Source: Candidatus Heimdallarchaeota archaeon (GTDB lineage: Archaea > Asgardarchaeota > Heimdallarchaeia > Hodarchaeales > Hodarchaeaceae). From it: a stretch of DNA of 64,000 bases. How positions within the stretch are numbered: position 1 is the stretch's first letter; every line of letters starts with the position of its first letter. The stretch is from contig CP070695.1 of assembly GCA_020353515.1 (NCBI GenBank), positions 4,529,414-4,593,413 of the forward strand, read 5' to 3'. Below the pieces are notes generated by a model. It saw nothing but the letters and a program-made list of their open reading frames with translations, was not told the DNA's origin and searched no databases. This document shows, in pieces, positions 54,491 to 62,735 of this stretch. Both the position numbers and the translations under genes were made by a program.

Positions 54491-55243
54491 TTAAGAAGAA
54501 AAAAATGAATCTAGTGGAGTAATTTTTGGAACCTTGCGATCGTAGTATTCGCAAATCTCAACCATTGGACAAATTGGACATTTTGGTTTTTGAGCAATGC
54601 AAATTGTAGCCCCTAGATCTAATATACTTTGATTAACTGTCCAAACATTCTTTCCATTCTCTATCATAGCTTCAGAAAGCTTCCAAATCTCTTTTTCAAA
54701 TTTTGCGTTTTTCTCCCAATCCCACAAACCAAAAATTCTAGCTAAAACTCTCTCTACATTAACATCTACTATTGCAGCAGTTTTTTCAAAAGCAAAACTA
54801 AGAATTGCTCCCGCAGTATAACGTCCTATTCCTTTTAGAGCTAAGAGCTCATCTAGGTTGGAGGGAAATTGGCCTTTTTTCTCATAAAAGATTTGTTTAG
54901 CAATTTCATGTAAGTATTCCCCTCTTCGCTTGTACCCCAGTTCATCAGTAATCTTCTTTACATCTTGAATTGAAGACTTAGCCAATGTCTGAATGGTTGG
55001 GAATCGCTTCAAAAATTTGCTATAAATGGGGATTACAATATCTACATTCGTTTGTTGAAGCATTATTTCACTTACAAGAATCTTGTACGGATCACGAGTT
55101 CTTCGCCATGGTAAATCACGACCGTTTTGTTCAAACCATGCAACTAATGCTTTAGAAAAAAAGGCCAAACGGTCATCTCGTGTAGTTTCACCTAATACTT
55201 GTTCTTTCCTAGATAATCTTTGACCCTTCTTCTTATCAACCAT
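54491..55243 (-). CDS. HhH-GPD Fe-S DNA glycosylase, MutY/MIG class
   Basis: 250 residues. The catalytic segments are DLPWRRTRDPYKILVSEIMLQQT near 40-62 (Glu as in MutY), the helix-hairpin-helix LKGIGRYTAGAI near 130 and the catalytic Asp in IVDVNVERVLAR near 152. A [4Fe-4S] motif CIAQKPKCPICPMVEIC has C-x6-C-x2-C-x5-C spacing. The C-terminal Nudix-like domain of MutY, which reads 8-oxoG, is absent, so thymine/uracil-G (MIG-type) activity is as likely as adenine-8-oxoG; the HhH Tyr is found in both groups. It removes mismatched bases in base excision repair. First gene of the operon with three methyltransferases. Confidence 0.85.
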   Translation of the reverse strand: MVDKKKGQRLSRKEQVLGETTRDDRLAFFSKALVAWFEQNGRDLPWRRTRDPYKILVSEIMLQQTNVDIVIPIYSKFLKRFPTIQTLAKSSIQDVKKITDELGYKRRGEYLHEIAKQIFYEKKGQFPSNLDELLALKGIGRYTAGAILSFAFEKTAAIVDVNVERVLARIFGLWDWEKNAKFEKEIWKLSEAMIENGKNVWTVNQSILDLGATICIAQKPKCPICPMVEICEYYDRKVPKITPLDSFFSS

Positions 55244-55426
55244 CTTATTTTGTGCAAATTAATCGGTGTATTTTAGATTTTCAGGTTAAAAAACACATTA
55301 GATTTAGGAGAGACTACAAGATTATATCAGCTTTTAAAGATAGAATTATGAAAAGAATTCAGTAATAACTTCTAATTCGGTGATCAGACTCAATATAATT
55401 CTTCTTTGCCTCTTGATCTTGTGGAT

Positions 55427-55843
55427 TCACCTTGAGAACCTTTGAAAAACAAAACTTTTCTCCCAGTTTTTCATTTGAAAATACAATTGGCCTAACTTCT
55501 TCCTTGCAACCATCGAATTTGAATCAATCTTTAGAGCTTGCTGGAAATATGCTTCAGCACTAAAGTAATCACCTGTTTTAGCCATTCGTGAAGCTTTCTG
55601 AATAATTTCAATTGTTTCAGGTGTTCCTAGCTCAGATCCTTCATCACTCAGAGGTGAAGAGCAATATGGACACTGAACAAGCCCAACCATACTAAGGCTT
55701 TCAAAGCAACCTATACAGATAAATCGGGCACATTCAGAACATTTAACTCTTTCAGTAATACGACTTTTAGTCTTTGCACAGAGAGAACAAAAAAAGGGTT
55801 CTTTATTGATTAAAGATACAGATTTATTCAGAAAAACCACCAA
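55427..55843 (-). CDS. RING-like zinc finger protein with TPR, apparently frameshifted
   Basis: 138 residues in the open frame. Residues 12-65 hold eight cysteines in C-x2-C ... C-x2-C ... C-x2-C ... C-x2-C pairs (FCSLC, KCSEC, CIGC, CPYC), a cross-brace-like, RING- or B-box-type zinc module. A TPR follows (GDYFSAEAYFQQALKIDSNSMVARKKLGQLYFQMKNWEKS). The frame ends early in QRFSR, but the next frame continues the TPR (KVLKVNPQDQEAKKNY) and stops at 55359. A missing T in the run at 55445-55449 explains it. RING-type proteins often act in ubiquitin transfer; nothing here confirms that. Confidence 0.72.
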   Translation of the reverse strand: MVVFLNKSVSLINKEPFFCSLCAKTKSRITERVKCSECARFICIGCFESLSMVGLVQCPYCSSPLSDEGSELGTPETIEIIQKASRMAKTGDYFSAEAYFQQALKIDSNSMVARKKLGQLYFQMKNWEKSFVFQRFSR

Positions 55844-56173
55844 AAGTTCATGATAGGTACTAAGTAGAATTTAGTATTATTTTAAATTTATCATCCCCAA
55901 CCTTGTTTTCCGAAAACCGCTGAATTTAATTTTATGTCAGAATTCATTTTCCAATTTGGGAATTATAGTTGTGTAATTTTATTTAGAAGGTTAATAGCTT
56001 TTTCTGTGGAAATGAGTCAATACTTTAATTTATTGAATAATAAAATCTCCTATGACTAATAATTAATATACTCTGTATAAACTCTTAGGACAACACGTTA
56101 GTTTTGAAGAGATGCCTAATTATCATCATTAAATTCGTTAAATTAAGAGAAGAGTAAGTAAAGGTCGTTATTC
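55844..56173. other. Divergent intergenic region, no gene seen
   Basis: 330 AT-rich bases between the zinc finger gene (minus) and the arylsulfotransferase-like gene (plus). It should contain both promoters. No RNA gene, ORF or repeat was identified. Confidence 0.4.
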
Positions 56174-57823
56174 GTGATTTTGCCTGGAATAAGATATTAT
56201 AGAAAAAAAATATCATTTCAAGCGCTAATATTACTTCTTTTAATCTCAGTATCTTTTTTTAGTTATATAACTTCTTTCGGTCACTTTAAAACAAAGTTGA
56301 GAGTAATTAACACAATTGAACCCCAGTTTGAAAAAGGACATATTACGGGACAAACAGAGATTAAGATACCAAGGAGAACTGTACAAGCAGCAGACTTCGT
56401 AATAAGCATATATCAAGAGGATGATGCATTTAATGGTTATAATCTTTTTGTGGTTGATCCAAAAAGTTCTGATCAAAGTAAATGTAATAATACCTTACTT
56501 ATTACGGATATGGCTGGAAAAATTATCAAAAAAAGGAATGTTGGCTATGGTTCTGGCACTGTTTTTGCAGAATTCATAAACTCAACCACGATCCTTATGG
56601 GGGAGCCTTCTGGAGCTGTATTATGGGATATTTATACAAATGCAAGTCTTTCGACAGGCGCGAGAGGACATCATGAATATGAATATAATCCAAACAATAA
56701 TACCATTTTCACTTTCAATCTCTACAACATAGAAATTGAGGGAGTATCTTATAGATTCGATTACATCAATGAATATAATTTAACAGGGCATCTAGTTTGG
56801 TCTCTGGATACAAGGTCGTTCATTTCTCATACTCAATGGTGCCCATTCCAAGACATGGTTGGTAAGGATAGGGGGATTACTCATTCTAATACATTTTTTT
56901 TTGATTCAGAAGAAGATATTTTTTATTATAATCCTCGGAATCTAAACACCTTCTATAAGATTGATCATAAGACCAGTGAGGTCATTTGGGGATTGGGGCA
57001 ATATGGAGACTTTACTCTCTATGATATCAAAGGTAACAAGAGACAAAGTCTCTTCTTTCATCCTCATGCTATAGAGAAAATCGATGATAACAAGTTCATC
57101 CTTTTTGATAATGATAAGCATAACTTTGGGGATCCTTCAAGTTCTAAATCTCGGATTGTTGAATTGGAAATTGATGAATCAACCATGACCGCCAATGAAT
57201 CGTGGGTTTGGGTAGCACCTAATAGCTATTACAGCCACGCGTTAGGAGATGCGGACAGACTCCCTAATGGTAACCGACTTGGAACATTTGGAACTTCATC
57301 GCATCCTGATTCAAGTCTTGGGGCAAGATTAGTAGAGGTTAATAATCAGGGGAAAATCGTATGGGAGCTGAATTTCCCACATACAGAGAAATATACTCAT
57401 GAAGTCAACCGAATGGAACGAATATGCTTCTCCCCAGTACTTAGTTCCCCTCCAGATGTGAAAACTTTTCCTAATGATAATATATCAGTCACATGGCAAA
57501 CATGGTATAATTTTCGTGCAAAAAGAAAGATGAATGGCTTTTACTCCCTATTTCTTGATGGGGAACTGATCGAAGAAGGGAAACATGTCTTTGAGAAATT
57601 TTGGAAACCAACAGATTTAACTTTTGATCTAGGGAAATTAAATCTAGGAACATACAATCTTCTTATAGAAGTTGAAGATGAGGGAGAACATGTAACAACG
57701 GATGAAATTATAATCTATGTTGATTATCATGAATCCACATCAACTATTGCGATTAGTACGAACAGTATTTTACTTGGATTAGTAATTCTAATAATTTGGA
57801 GAAAAAGAGCAGCAAAAAAGTAA
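56174..57823 (+). CDS. Secreted arylsulfotransferase-like beta-propeller protein
   Basis: 549 residues with an N-terminal signal segment (about 14-34) and a C-terminal TM helix (about 521-543) with a basic tail. The middle is a propeller with blade-like repeats: TLLITDMAGKIIKKRNVG, HEYEYNPNNNTIFTF, YKIDHKTSEVIWGLGQYGD, FHPHAIEKIDDNKFILFDND and LVEVNNQGKIVWELNFP. Histidines in FHPHAIEKI and SHTQWCPF lie where ASST-family enzymes keep catalytic His residues. The family transfers sulfate between phenols. Without an assay the activity remains open, and many archaeal members are only structural relatives. Confidence 0.72.
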   Translation: MILPGIRYYRKKISFQALILLLLISVSFFSYITSFGHFKTKLRVINTIEPQFEKGHITGQTEIKIPRRTVQAADFVISIYQEDDAFNGYNLFVVDPKSSDQSKCNNTLLITDMAGKIIKKRNVGYGSGTVFAEFINSTTILMGEPSGAVLWDIYTNASLSTGARGHHEYEYNPNNNTIFTFNLYNIEIEGVSYRFDYINEYNLTGHLVWSLDTRSFISHTQWCPFQDMVGKDRGITHSNTFFFDSEEDIFYYNPRNLNTFYKIDHKTSEVIWGLGQYGDFTLYDIKGNKRQSLFFHPHAIEKIDDNKFILFDNDKHNFGDPSSSKSRIVELEIDESTMTANESWVWVAPNSYYSHALGDADRLPNGNRLGTFGTSSHPDSSLGARLVEVNNQGKIVWELNFPHTEKYTHEVNRMERICFSPVLSSPPDVKTFPNDNISVTWQTWYNFRAKRKMNGFYSLFLDGELIEEGKHVFEKFWKPTDLTFDLGKLNLGTYNLLIEVEDEGEHVTTDEIIIYVDYHESTSTIAISTNSILLGLVILIIWRKRAAKK

Positions 57824-57887
57824 TGAAAAGAATTCTTAAAAATATGAAACAAGCTGTTTGTATTAAATTAAGAGGATGAGTGGTTAA

Positions 57888-58712
57888 ATGAGTAAGGAGA
57901 AAGAAAGTACTACGAAAAAACTAGGTCGATTTTTGGGTAAAAAAGTTGTTGATGCTGGACATATTATCGATAGAGAAATTAGAAAGGCAGGGAAAACAGC
58001 TAGGGATGAATTCAAAGAATTTGATATTACTAATGTTACCGTTGAGCCCCCGAAGAAACCTAAAGGAGAATCCATTGTTCATTTTACTCGGCGTGCTCGT
58101 CCGACGAAAACCTATACTCAAGCAAACCGTACTGTTCAATTTTTTTCACGAAATCCAGAAAAAAAGGAGATGAATCCTGGTATTGATGGATTGGTGAGCT
58201 TTTCGATTCTTATTGTTCCTTTTGCGGTTCTCATTGGGGCCTTAATCATTATGGGGCTACTTGATGAACCCTTAGCTATTATATTATTAATCCTCTATGC
58301 AATCCTGATAGCTATTCCGGGAGCTTATCTTGGACTCGACGCTATATTTGATGGAGCTCGAGCCGTCATTAAAGGAGGGACAACGACCCTAATTGCGATC
58401 TTTCGGGGCTTTATTGAATTTATTTCGTTGATGATTCAAGGAATAGCAGAATTATGTCTACTGCTATTGAATGGGTTATTCGGATTTGCTAAGGGTGCAT
58501 TTGATACTTTAGCTGATTATGTAGTCTTTATTGGTGTTTACACTTTGTTTGCGGTTGGGATCTACTTTTTACTTCAGGTTATAGAAATAAATCAGATCAC
58601 CAACTCTTTTATCATTCTAGGATTCTTAGTTTTGCTACCAGCTCTTCTACCTGCAAGCATCGCTCACCGCTATTGGCTTCTTTGGAGATTAAATCGCCAA
58701 ACTGCATCTTAG
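57888..58712 (+). CDS. Polytopic membrane protein with basic N-terminal domain
   Basis: 274 residues. The first 95 are polar and Lys/Arg-rich (KKLGRFLGKKVVDAGH, RKAGKTARDEFKEFD) and would lie in the cytosol. Five or six hydrophobic helices follow from about 100 to 265 (LVSFSILIVPFAVLIGALIIMG, AIILLILYAILIAIPGAY, FIILGFLVLLPALLPASIA). No transporter or enzyme signature is visible. It starts with ATG at 57888. Function unknown. Confidence 0.65.
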   Translation: MSKEKESTTKKLGRFLGKKVVDAGHIIDREIRKAGKTARDEFKEFDITNVTVEPPKKPKGESIVHFTRRARPTKTYTQANRTVQFFSRNPEKKEMNPGIDGLVSFSILIVPFAVLIGALIIMGLLDEPLAIILLILYAILIAIPGAYLGLDAIFDGARAVIKGGTTTLIAIFRGFIEFISLMIQGIAELCLLLLNGLFGFAKGAFDTLADYVVFIGVYTLFAVGIYFLLQVIEINQITNSFIILGFLVLLPALLPASIAHRYWLLWRLNRQTAS

Positions 58713-58773
58713 CAAAACAAATAATGTAATAAATCTGAATCTACTTCAAATCCTTTGGTCACGTCTATCTATC

Positions 58774-58778
58774 AGGAG
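58774..58778 (+). promoter_or_regulatory. Ribosome binding site AGGAG setting GTG 58788
   Basis: AGGAG is nine bases before GTG 58788. The longer frame from TTG 58755 has no such site. Confidence 0.55.
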
Positions 58779-58787
58779 TTTTTCAAT

Positions 58788-59252
58788 GTGGATAATACAT
58801 CATTAGATGATATTGACTTAACAATAATTCGTGAACTAAGTAAGAATGGAAAGGAATCGTATGAAAAAATAGCTAGTGAGTGTGGGGTCAGTGCACAGAC
58901 TATTTCAGACCGTGTAAAAAAACTTCGGAATAAGAACATAATAACGAGATTCACTATTGATGTAGATCCTGTAAAAGTGAACTATCCAATTGAATTTATC
59001 TGTGAATTGGATATTAACGCGAGCGTAATGGACGATGTGCTTGCAGTACTAGAAGAAATTGATGAAATACATATTATTAAGATTACCACAGGGATCCATG
59101 ATATCTTGTGTATTGGAAATGCTCAGAATATAGAGAATCTACATACTATTGTTGAAAGAAAGATATCCACAATTCCTGGTGTCAATAAAACTTATACTTC
59201 TATCACTTTGAAAAAGATCAAACATAACCAAATCTTAAATTTTAACACCTAA
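58788..59252 (+). CDS. Lrp/AsnC-family transcriptional regulator
   Basis: About 154 residues: N-terminal helix-turn-helix (DDIDLTIIRELSKNGKESYEKIASECGVSAQTISDRVKKLRNKNIITRF) and a C-terminal RAM/ACT-like sensor domain (YPIEFICELDI, VLAVLEEIDEIHIIKITTGIHDILCIGN). The family binds DNA as dimers and octamers and senses amino acids or related metabolites. The target genes are unknown. The next gene (DUF362) starts about 150 bases downstream. GTG 58788 has AGGAG upstream; the frame also opens at TTG 58755. Confidence 0.9.
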   Translation: MDNTSLDDIDLTIIRELSKNGKESYEKIASECGVSAQTISDRVKKLRNKNIITRFTIDVDPVKVNYPIEFICELDINASVMDDVLAVLEEIDEIHIIKITTGIHDILCIGNAQNIENLHTIVERKISTIPGVNKTYTSITLKKIKHNQILNFNT

Positions 59253-59403
59253 TTAATGAACTATTTAACTTTAGAGCTAAACAAATCACCGTTTTTAGTC
59301 AAAAAATTAATTGTTACTTGAATTGATTCGAAATTTACCAGATTAGTCAAATTTAAAAAATCAAAAGATTTATCATTTGAAAAATATAAGGAAAGATAAG
59401 AAA

Positions 59404-60597
59404 ATGTCTGCAAAAGTTTACTTAGGTTCTCTTCAACATGGAACCAATGCTAAATTTGCCACTTTCGCTGCTAAGGTAGAAAAAATCGTTGAATTACTTG
59501 ATTTTTCAACTATCAAAAAGCAGGATAAGGTTGCTGTTAAGATGCATCTTGGATTTCAAGATGGTTTTCAAACAGTTCCAGTCTTCTTCGTTCGACGTAT
59601 TGTAAAAGCTATTAAAAAGGTTGGAGGCTGGCCTTTCATTACTGATAATCCTACAGCAGTTTACAATGCCGTTGAACGTGGTTATACGCAAGAAACATGT
59701 GGATGTCCTATTATACCTATCAGTGGAGTGAAAGACGGTTATAAAGTAGAAATGCGTGTTGATTACAAAAATGTAGATACAATGGATATGGCTGGAGTGC
59801 TACATGATGCTGATGCCTTGGTAGATTTGAGTCACATTAAGGGACATAATTCATGTGGGTTTGGTGGTGCTATCAAGAACATCGCAGTTGGGGGATACGC
59901 TGCACAAACACGTTGGAACAAGATCCATGGAGTAGAACAATCCATTCCTTATTGGGATCCAGAAAAGTGCTCTCCTGAACATGCGAAGAAGCTAGTACTC
60001 TCGTGTCCATACAAACAAATGAAATATGATGAAGAAAAACACAAACTCACAATTCCCTTTGATATGTGTAACCAATGCGATGAATGTTTAGAAGCAGATA
60101 AAGATGTGGGATGTTTAGAATATAAACAAGAGCATTTCTCGGCTTTCCAAGAATTATTAGCGATTGCAGCCAAAAATGTCTTGGATACATTTGAAGATGA
60201 GAAAAAGTTCTTCATCAGCTTCTTATTAGAAATAACTGCTATGTGCGATTGTTGGGGCTTCGCTCAACCCTGTGTGGTAAATGATATTGGAGTCTTAGGG
60301 AGTAGGGATATCGTGGCGATAGAAACCGCTGCTCTAGATCTCATTGCGCAAGAAGGTCTTATTGAAAAAAATGTTCCCCCTCACTTTAAGCATGCTAATC
60401 TAGACCCAACTGTGAATCTTCATCCGTTCCAACGCTTACATGGCAGATTCAAAAATCCATACTTAGCTGTTGAATTTACGAAAGAGCTTGGATTAGGAAC
60501 ACAAAAGTACGAACTAATAGAAGTCTTATCTCCAGAAGAAACAATGAAAGCAGAACCTCCTAAAGGTATAAGTGAACGTGATCCCTCATTTTATTAG
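59404..60597 (+). CDS. DUF362-domain protein, ferredoxin-like cysteine cluster
   Basis: 397 residues. The N-terminal 180 residues carry the DUF362 core: KVAVKMHLGFQDGFQTVP, WPFITDNPTAVY, DADALVDLSHIKGHNSCGFGGAIKNIAVGG. A Cys-rich segment FDMCNQCDECLEADKDVGCLEY near 227-247 looks like a modified [4Fe-4S]-binding site. FISFLLEITAMCDCWGFAQP follows. Members of this family accompany many redox and sugar pathways, but no activity is fixed. ATG 59404 is preferred to 59377, because MSAKVYLGS is the usual start and an AAGGAAAG element precedes it. Confidence 0.85.
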   Translation: MSAKVYLGSLQHGTNAKFATFAAKVEKIVELLDFSTIKKQDKVAVKMHLGFQDGFQTVPVFFVRRIVKAIKKVGGWPFITDNPTAVYNAVERGYTQETCGCPIIPISGVKDGYKVEMRVDYKNVDTMDMAGVLHDADALVDLSHIKGHNSCGFGGAIKNIAVGGYAAQTRWNKIHGVEQSIPYWDPEKCSPEHAKKLVLSCPYKQMKYDEEKHKLTIPFDMCNQCDECLEADKDVGCLEYKQEHFSAFQELLAIAAKNVLDTFEDEKKFFISFLLEITAMCDCWGFAQPCVVNDIGVLGSRDIVAIETAALDLIAQEGLIEKNVPPHFKHANLDPTVNLHPFQRLHGRFKNPYLAVEFTKELGLGTQKYELIEVLSPEETMKAEPPKGISERDPSFY

Positions 60598-60735
60598 TTA
60601 TCGATCTGTTTAAAAGAATGTACGAATTTAATCAGAATAATATTGTTTGGAGTGAACCATTCATCAGCCTAAAAAATAAATTCTTTAAAACAACGTAATT
60701 ATCTGTTTCTTAGGTAATAAACTGAGGTAGTAAAG

Positions 60736-61215
60736 ATGAGTGATGTAAGTAGTGGATTAATCAAACTCGCTTATCGAGGTGTAGCTGGGGTTTTCGTCTT
60801 ACTTTTCATGTTTGTATTTGGAGTCGTGGGTATTGCCCTTGGATTTGCTGGTGGTCTTATCACTGCCTTATCCTGGATTCCTTTGGCTTATCCAGAAATA
60901 TTAACACAAGTTCCAGTTATAATGATGGGTGAACAAAGTGTCACAGACCCAGTCATTGCTACATTAATTTTGGTAATCGCAGGTCTTCTTCTTTTAGCCA
61001 TTGGCTTTTTGTTTTTAGCAATAACTTACATGATTGGGAAAGGAGCAATCATTGTGGATAAAGAACTTGCTAGTATTGTAGATAACGCCTTTTCAGGTGC
61101 AGGGAAAGATCGGATAACTCGTTTAGAGCGATTAGCTGCTTTACGTAACAGTGGTGTTCTATCAGAGAAGGAATTTGAACGAGAAAAATCATTGATTCTA
61201 GAACCTGAGGAATAA
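60736..61215 (+). CDS. Membrane protein with C-terminal SHOCT domain
   Basis: 159 residues. Hydrophobic helices lie at about 16-50 (one long or two short) and 72-98. The C-terminal 35 residues are a SHOCT domain, RLERLAALRNSGVLSEKEFEREKSLIL, with the conserved L..L...G.L...EFE..K pattern. SHOCT segments typically sit at the end of membrane proteins and mediate oligomer contacts. Its role here is unknown. It ends 15 bases before a T8 run and converges on the MBL gene. Confidence 0.75.
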   Translation: MSDVSSGLIKLAYRGVAGVFVLLFMFVFGVVGIALGFAGGLITALSWIPLAYPEILTQVPVIMMGEQSVTDPVIATLILVIAGLLLLAIGFLFLAITYMIGKGAIIVDKELASIVDNAFSGAGKDRITRLERLAALRNSGVLSEKEFEREKSLILEPEE

Positions 61216-61230
61216 AACGAATTCCCCCCC

Positions 61231-61238
61231 TTTTTTTT
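61231..61238 (+). terminator. T8 run terminator between convergent genes
   Basis: Seven C followed by eight T lie directly after the stop of the SHOCT gene. The run touches the end of the convergent MBL gene. Confidence 0.5.
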
Positions 61239-61932
61239 ATATTTTAATTTTCATGGGTTCCTTTATTTTAGGAATTATGACGTTGAGACCAGGCATTTCT
61301 TTTCGTGCTAGAGTCTTAAACTTCTCCATTTGGTCTTGGTTACCATGCATTGTCACTATGACTTTCGGTGTAACGTCCAAAGCCATCTTAAGAGCATTTT
61401 CTGGAGAACAACTAGGTGAGGGAGCACCAGTGGGTAGAAAAGCTAGATCTGCGTGGTATTTTTTCAATGGTATATATCCAGAGTCCCCCCCATGAAAGAT
61501 ACTGAATTCAGGCCATTTCATTTTGAATAAGGTTATTGACCCAGGATGGACTCCACTAACAGAAGAAATCTCAATGCCATCAATTGATAGTTTTTCACCT
61601 TTGATTAAAGATTTCAACTTATCAACAGGAATCTCTTTTTCTAATTCTTTAGCAACCTGGGGATCCGCAATTACCTTAGCACCAGAAACTTTGAAAATAC
61701 TTGCAGTTGTTTCAAGATCAAAATGGTCTCTGTGTCCATGAGTATTTAACTGCAGATCAAGATTTTTTAGAGCTTTTATCTGGTCTTCGCTATCTAAACA
61801 TATTTTACACATATCTATGGCAATAGTATTATCTTTCGTTTTTAGAATAACACCTGAAAAGCCAAAATAAATAAAACCTATTTCATTCTTCTCTATTGGC
61901 AACGAAAATAATTCTGTGATTGGATTAGACAT
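61237..61932 (-). CDS. UlaG-like metallo-beta-lactamase-fold hydrolase
   Basis: 231 residues. The zinc motif is LNTHGHRDHFDLE near 62. Other likely ligands are the His in SGVHPGSI near 128, the bridging Asp in HGGDSGYIPL near 148 and the His in VTMHGNQDQM near 216. The arrangement is that of the L-ascorbate-6-phosphate lactonase UlaG group, widespread in archaea and of mostly unknown substrate. Start ATG at 61932. It is monocistronic, with the decayed leucine-rich-repeat gene divergent from it. Confidence 0.82.
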   Translation of the reverse strand: MSNPITELFSLPIEKNEIGFIYFGFSGVILKTKDNTIAIDMCKICLDSEDQIKALKNLDLQLNTHGHRDHFDLETTASIFKVSGAKVIADPQVAKELEKEIPVDKLKSLIKGEKLSIDGIEISSVSGVHPGSITLFKMKWPEFSIFHGGDSGYIPLKKYHADLAFLPTGAPSPSCSPENALKMALDVTPKVIVTMHGNQDQMEKFKTLARKEMPGLNVIIPKIKEPMKIKI

Positions 61933-62014
61933 TTAATCGAACACCTCATAATCCACAGCCTTCTAAACATAATTTCTTTAAAAACTCATAGATCACTAAA
62001 TCAGCTCAATCCAA

Positions 62015-62575
62015 ATTGAAACTCTAGACTTAACACTCCTACAAGCTTGTCTAAATTTTCAGAACTTAATATTATCTGATAATCCAATCAAAAAAAATTG
62101 AGTTAGATCCATTACAACATTGTCCCGATCTGAAAAGACTATATTTAAACAGGAACCAAATGGAGACACTCGATCTCCACTACAAGATTGCTCTAATTTT
62201 CAAGAATTATTTTTAAGTGAAAACCAAATTAAAAATATTGATCTAGACCCCCTAAAGGAATGTCCTGATCTCAAACTTCTAATGCTTAATGATAATCAGA
62301 TAGAAAAACTAGATCTCAATCCCATTAAACACTGTCCCAACTTAAGGGAGATAAACCTCTCAAATAACCATTTAAAAGAGATTAGCCTCTCTCCCTTAGA
62401 AACCCATTCCTCGATAGAAGATATAAACTTAGCAAAGAATAATTTGAAGACAATTGATACATCATCGTTGGTAGACTGTCCATCCCTTAGAACAGTAAGG
62501 TTAGAGAAAAACCCATTCGAAAATCGACCGTTTCTCATTGTAAAACAACAGGAATTACCATTCCTTAAACTCTAA
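62015..62575 (+). pseudogene. Leucine-rich-repeat gene with at least two frame breaks
   Basis: Three frames in turn read as leucine-rich repeats of the LxxL..N.I..LDLxPLxxC type. 62015-62089: IETLDLTLLQAC then NFQNLILSDNPI. 62097-62150: IELDPLQHCPDLKRLYLNRN and METLDL. From about 62163: LQDCSNFQELFLSENQ and later repeats to LRTVRLEKNPF at the end. The open frame beginning ATG 62120 covers only the last part, and its first residues (MSRSEKTIFKQEPNGDTRS) do not fit the repeat. The first break falls at an A8 run (62090-62097) and the second near CTCGATCTCC. The gene lacks a proper start and is likely decayed, unless the breaks are assembly errors. Confidence 0.65.
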
Positions 62576-62723
62576 AGCGAAAAGTATTACCGACAACAGT
62601 ACTCGCTTCAAGCAAAAATCATTGCTTTATAATGACATTATAGTCGTTTCCTTGATGATAACCCATATAAAGGGGGTACTATATGAAACCTCTCAGAGTA
62701 ATAAGCTGATTTTAATCTGTATT

Positions 62724-62728
62724 GAGGT
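62724..62728 (+). promoter_or_regulatory. Ribosome binding site GAGGT setting ATG 62736
   Basis: GAGGT is seven bases before ATG 62736 and rules out the longer reading frame that begins at 62622. Confidence 0.6.
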
Positions 62729-62735
62729 TTTAGAA

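Noticed and set aside
54491..55243. Firm MIG assignment from the Tyr in the HhH motif
   Set aside because: Tyr also occurs at this position in Bacillus-type MutY, so the residue alone cannot decide.
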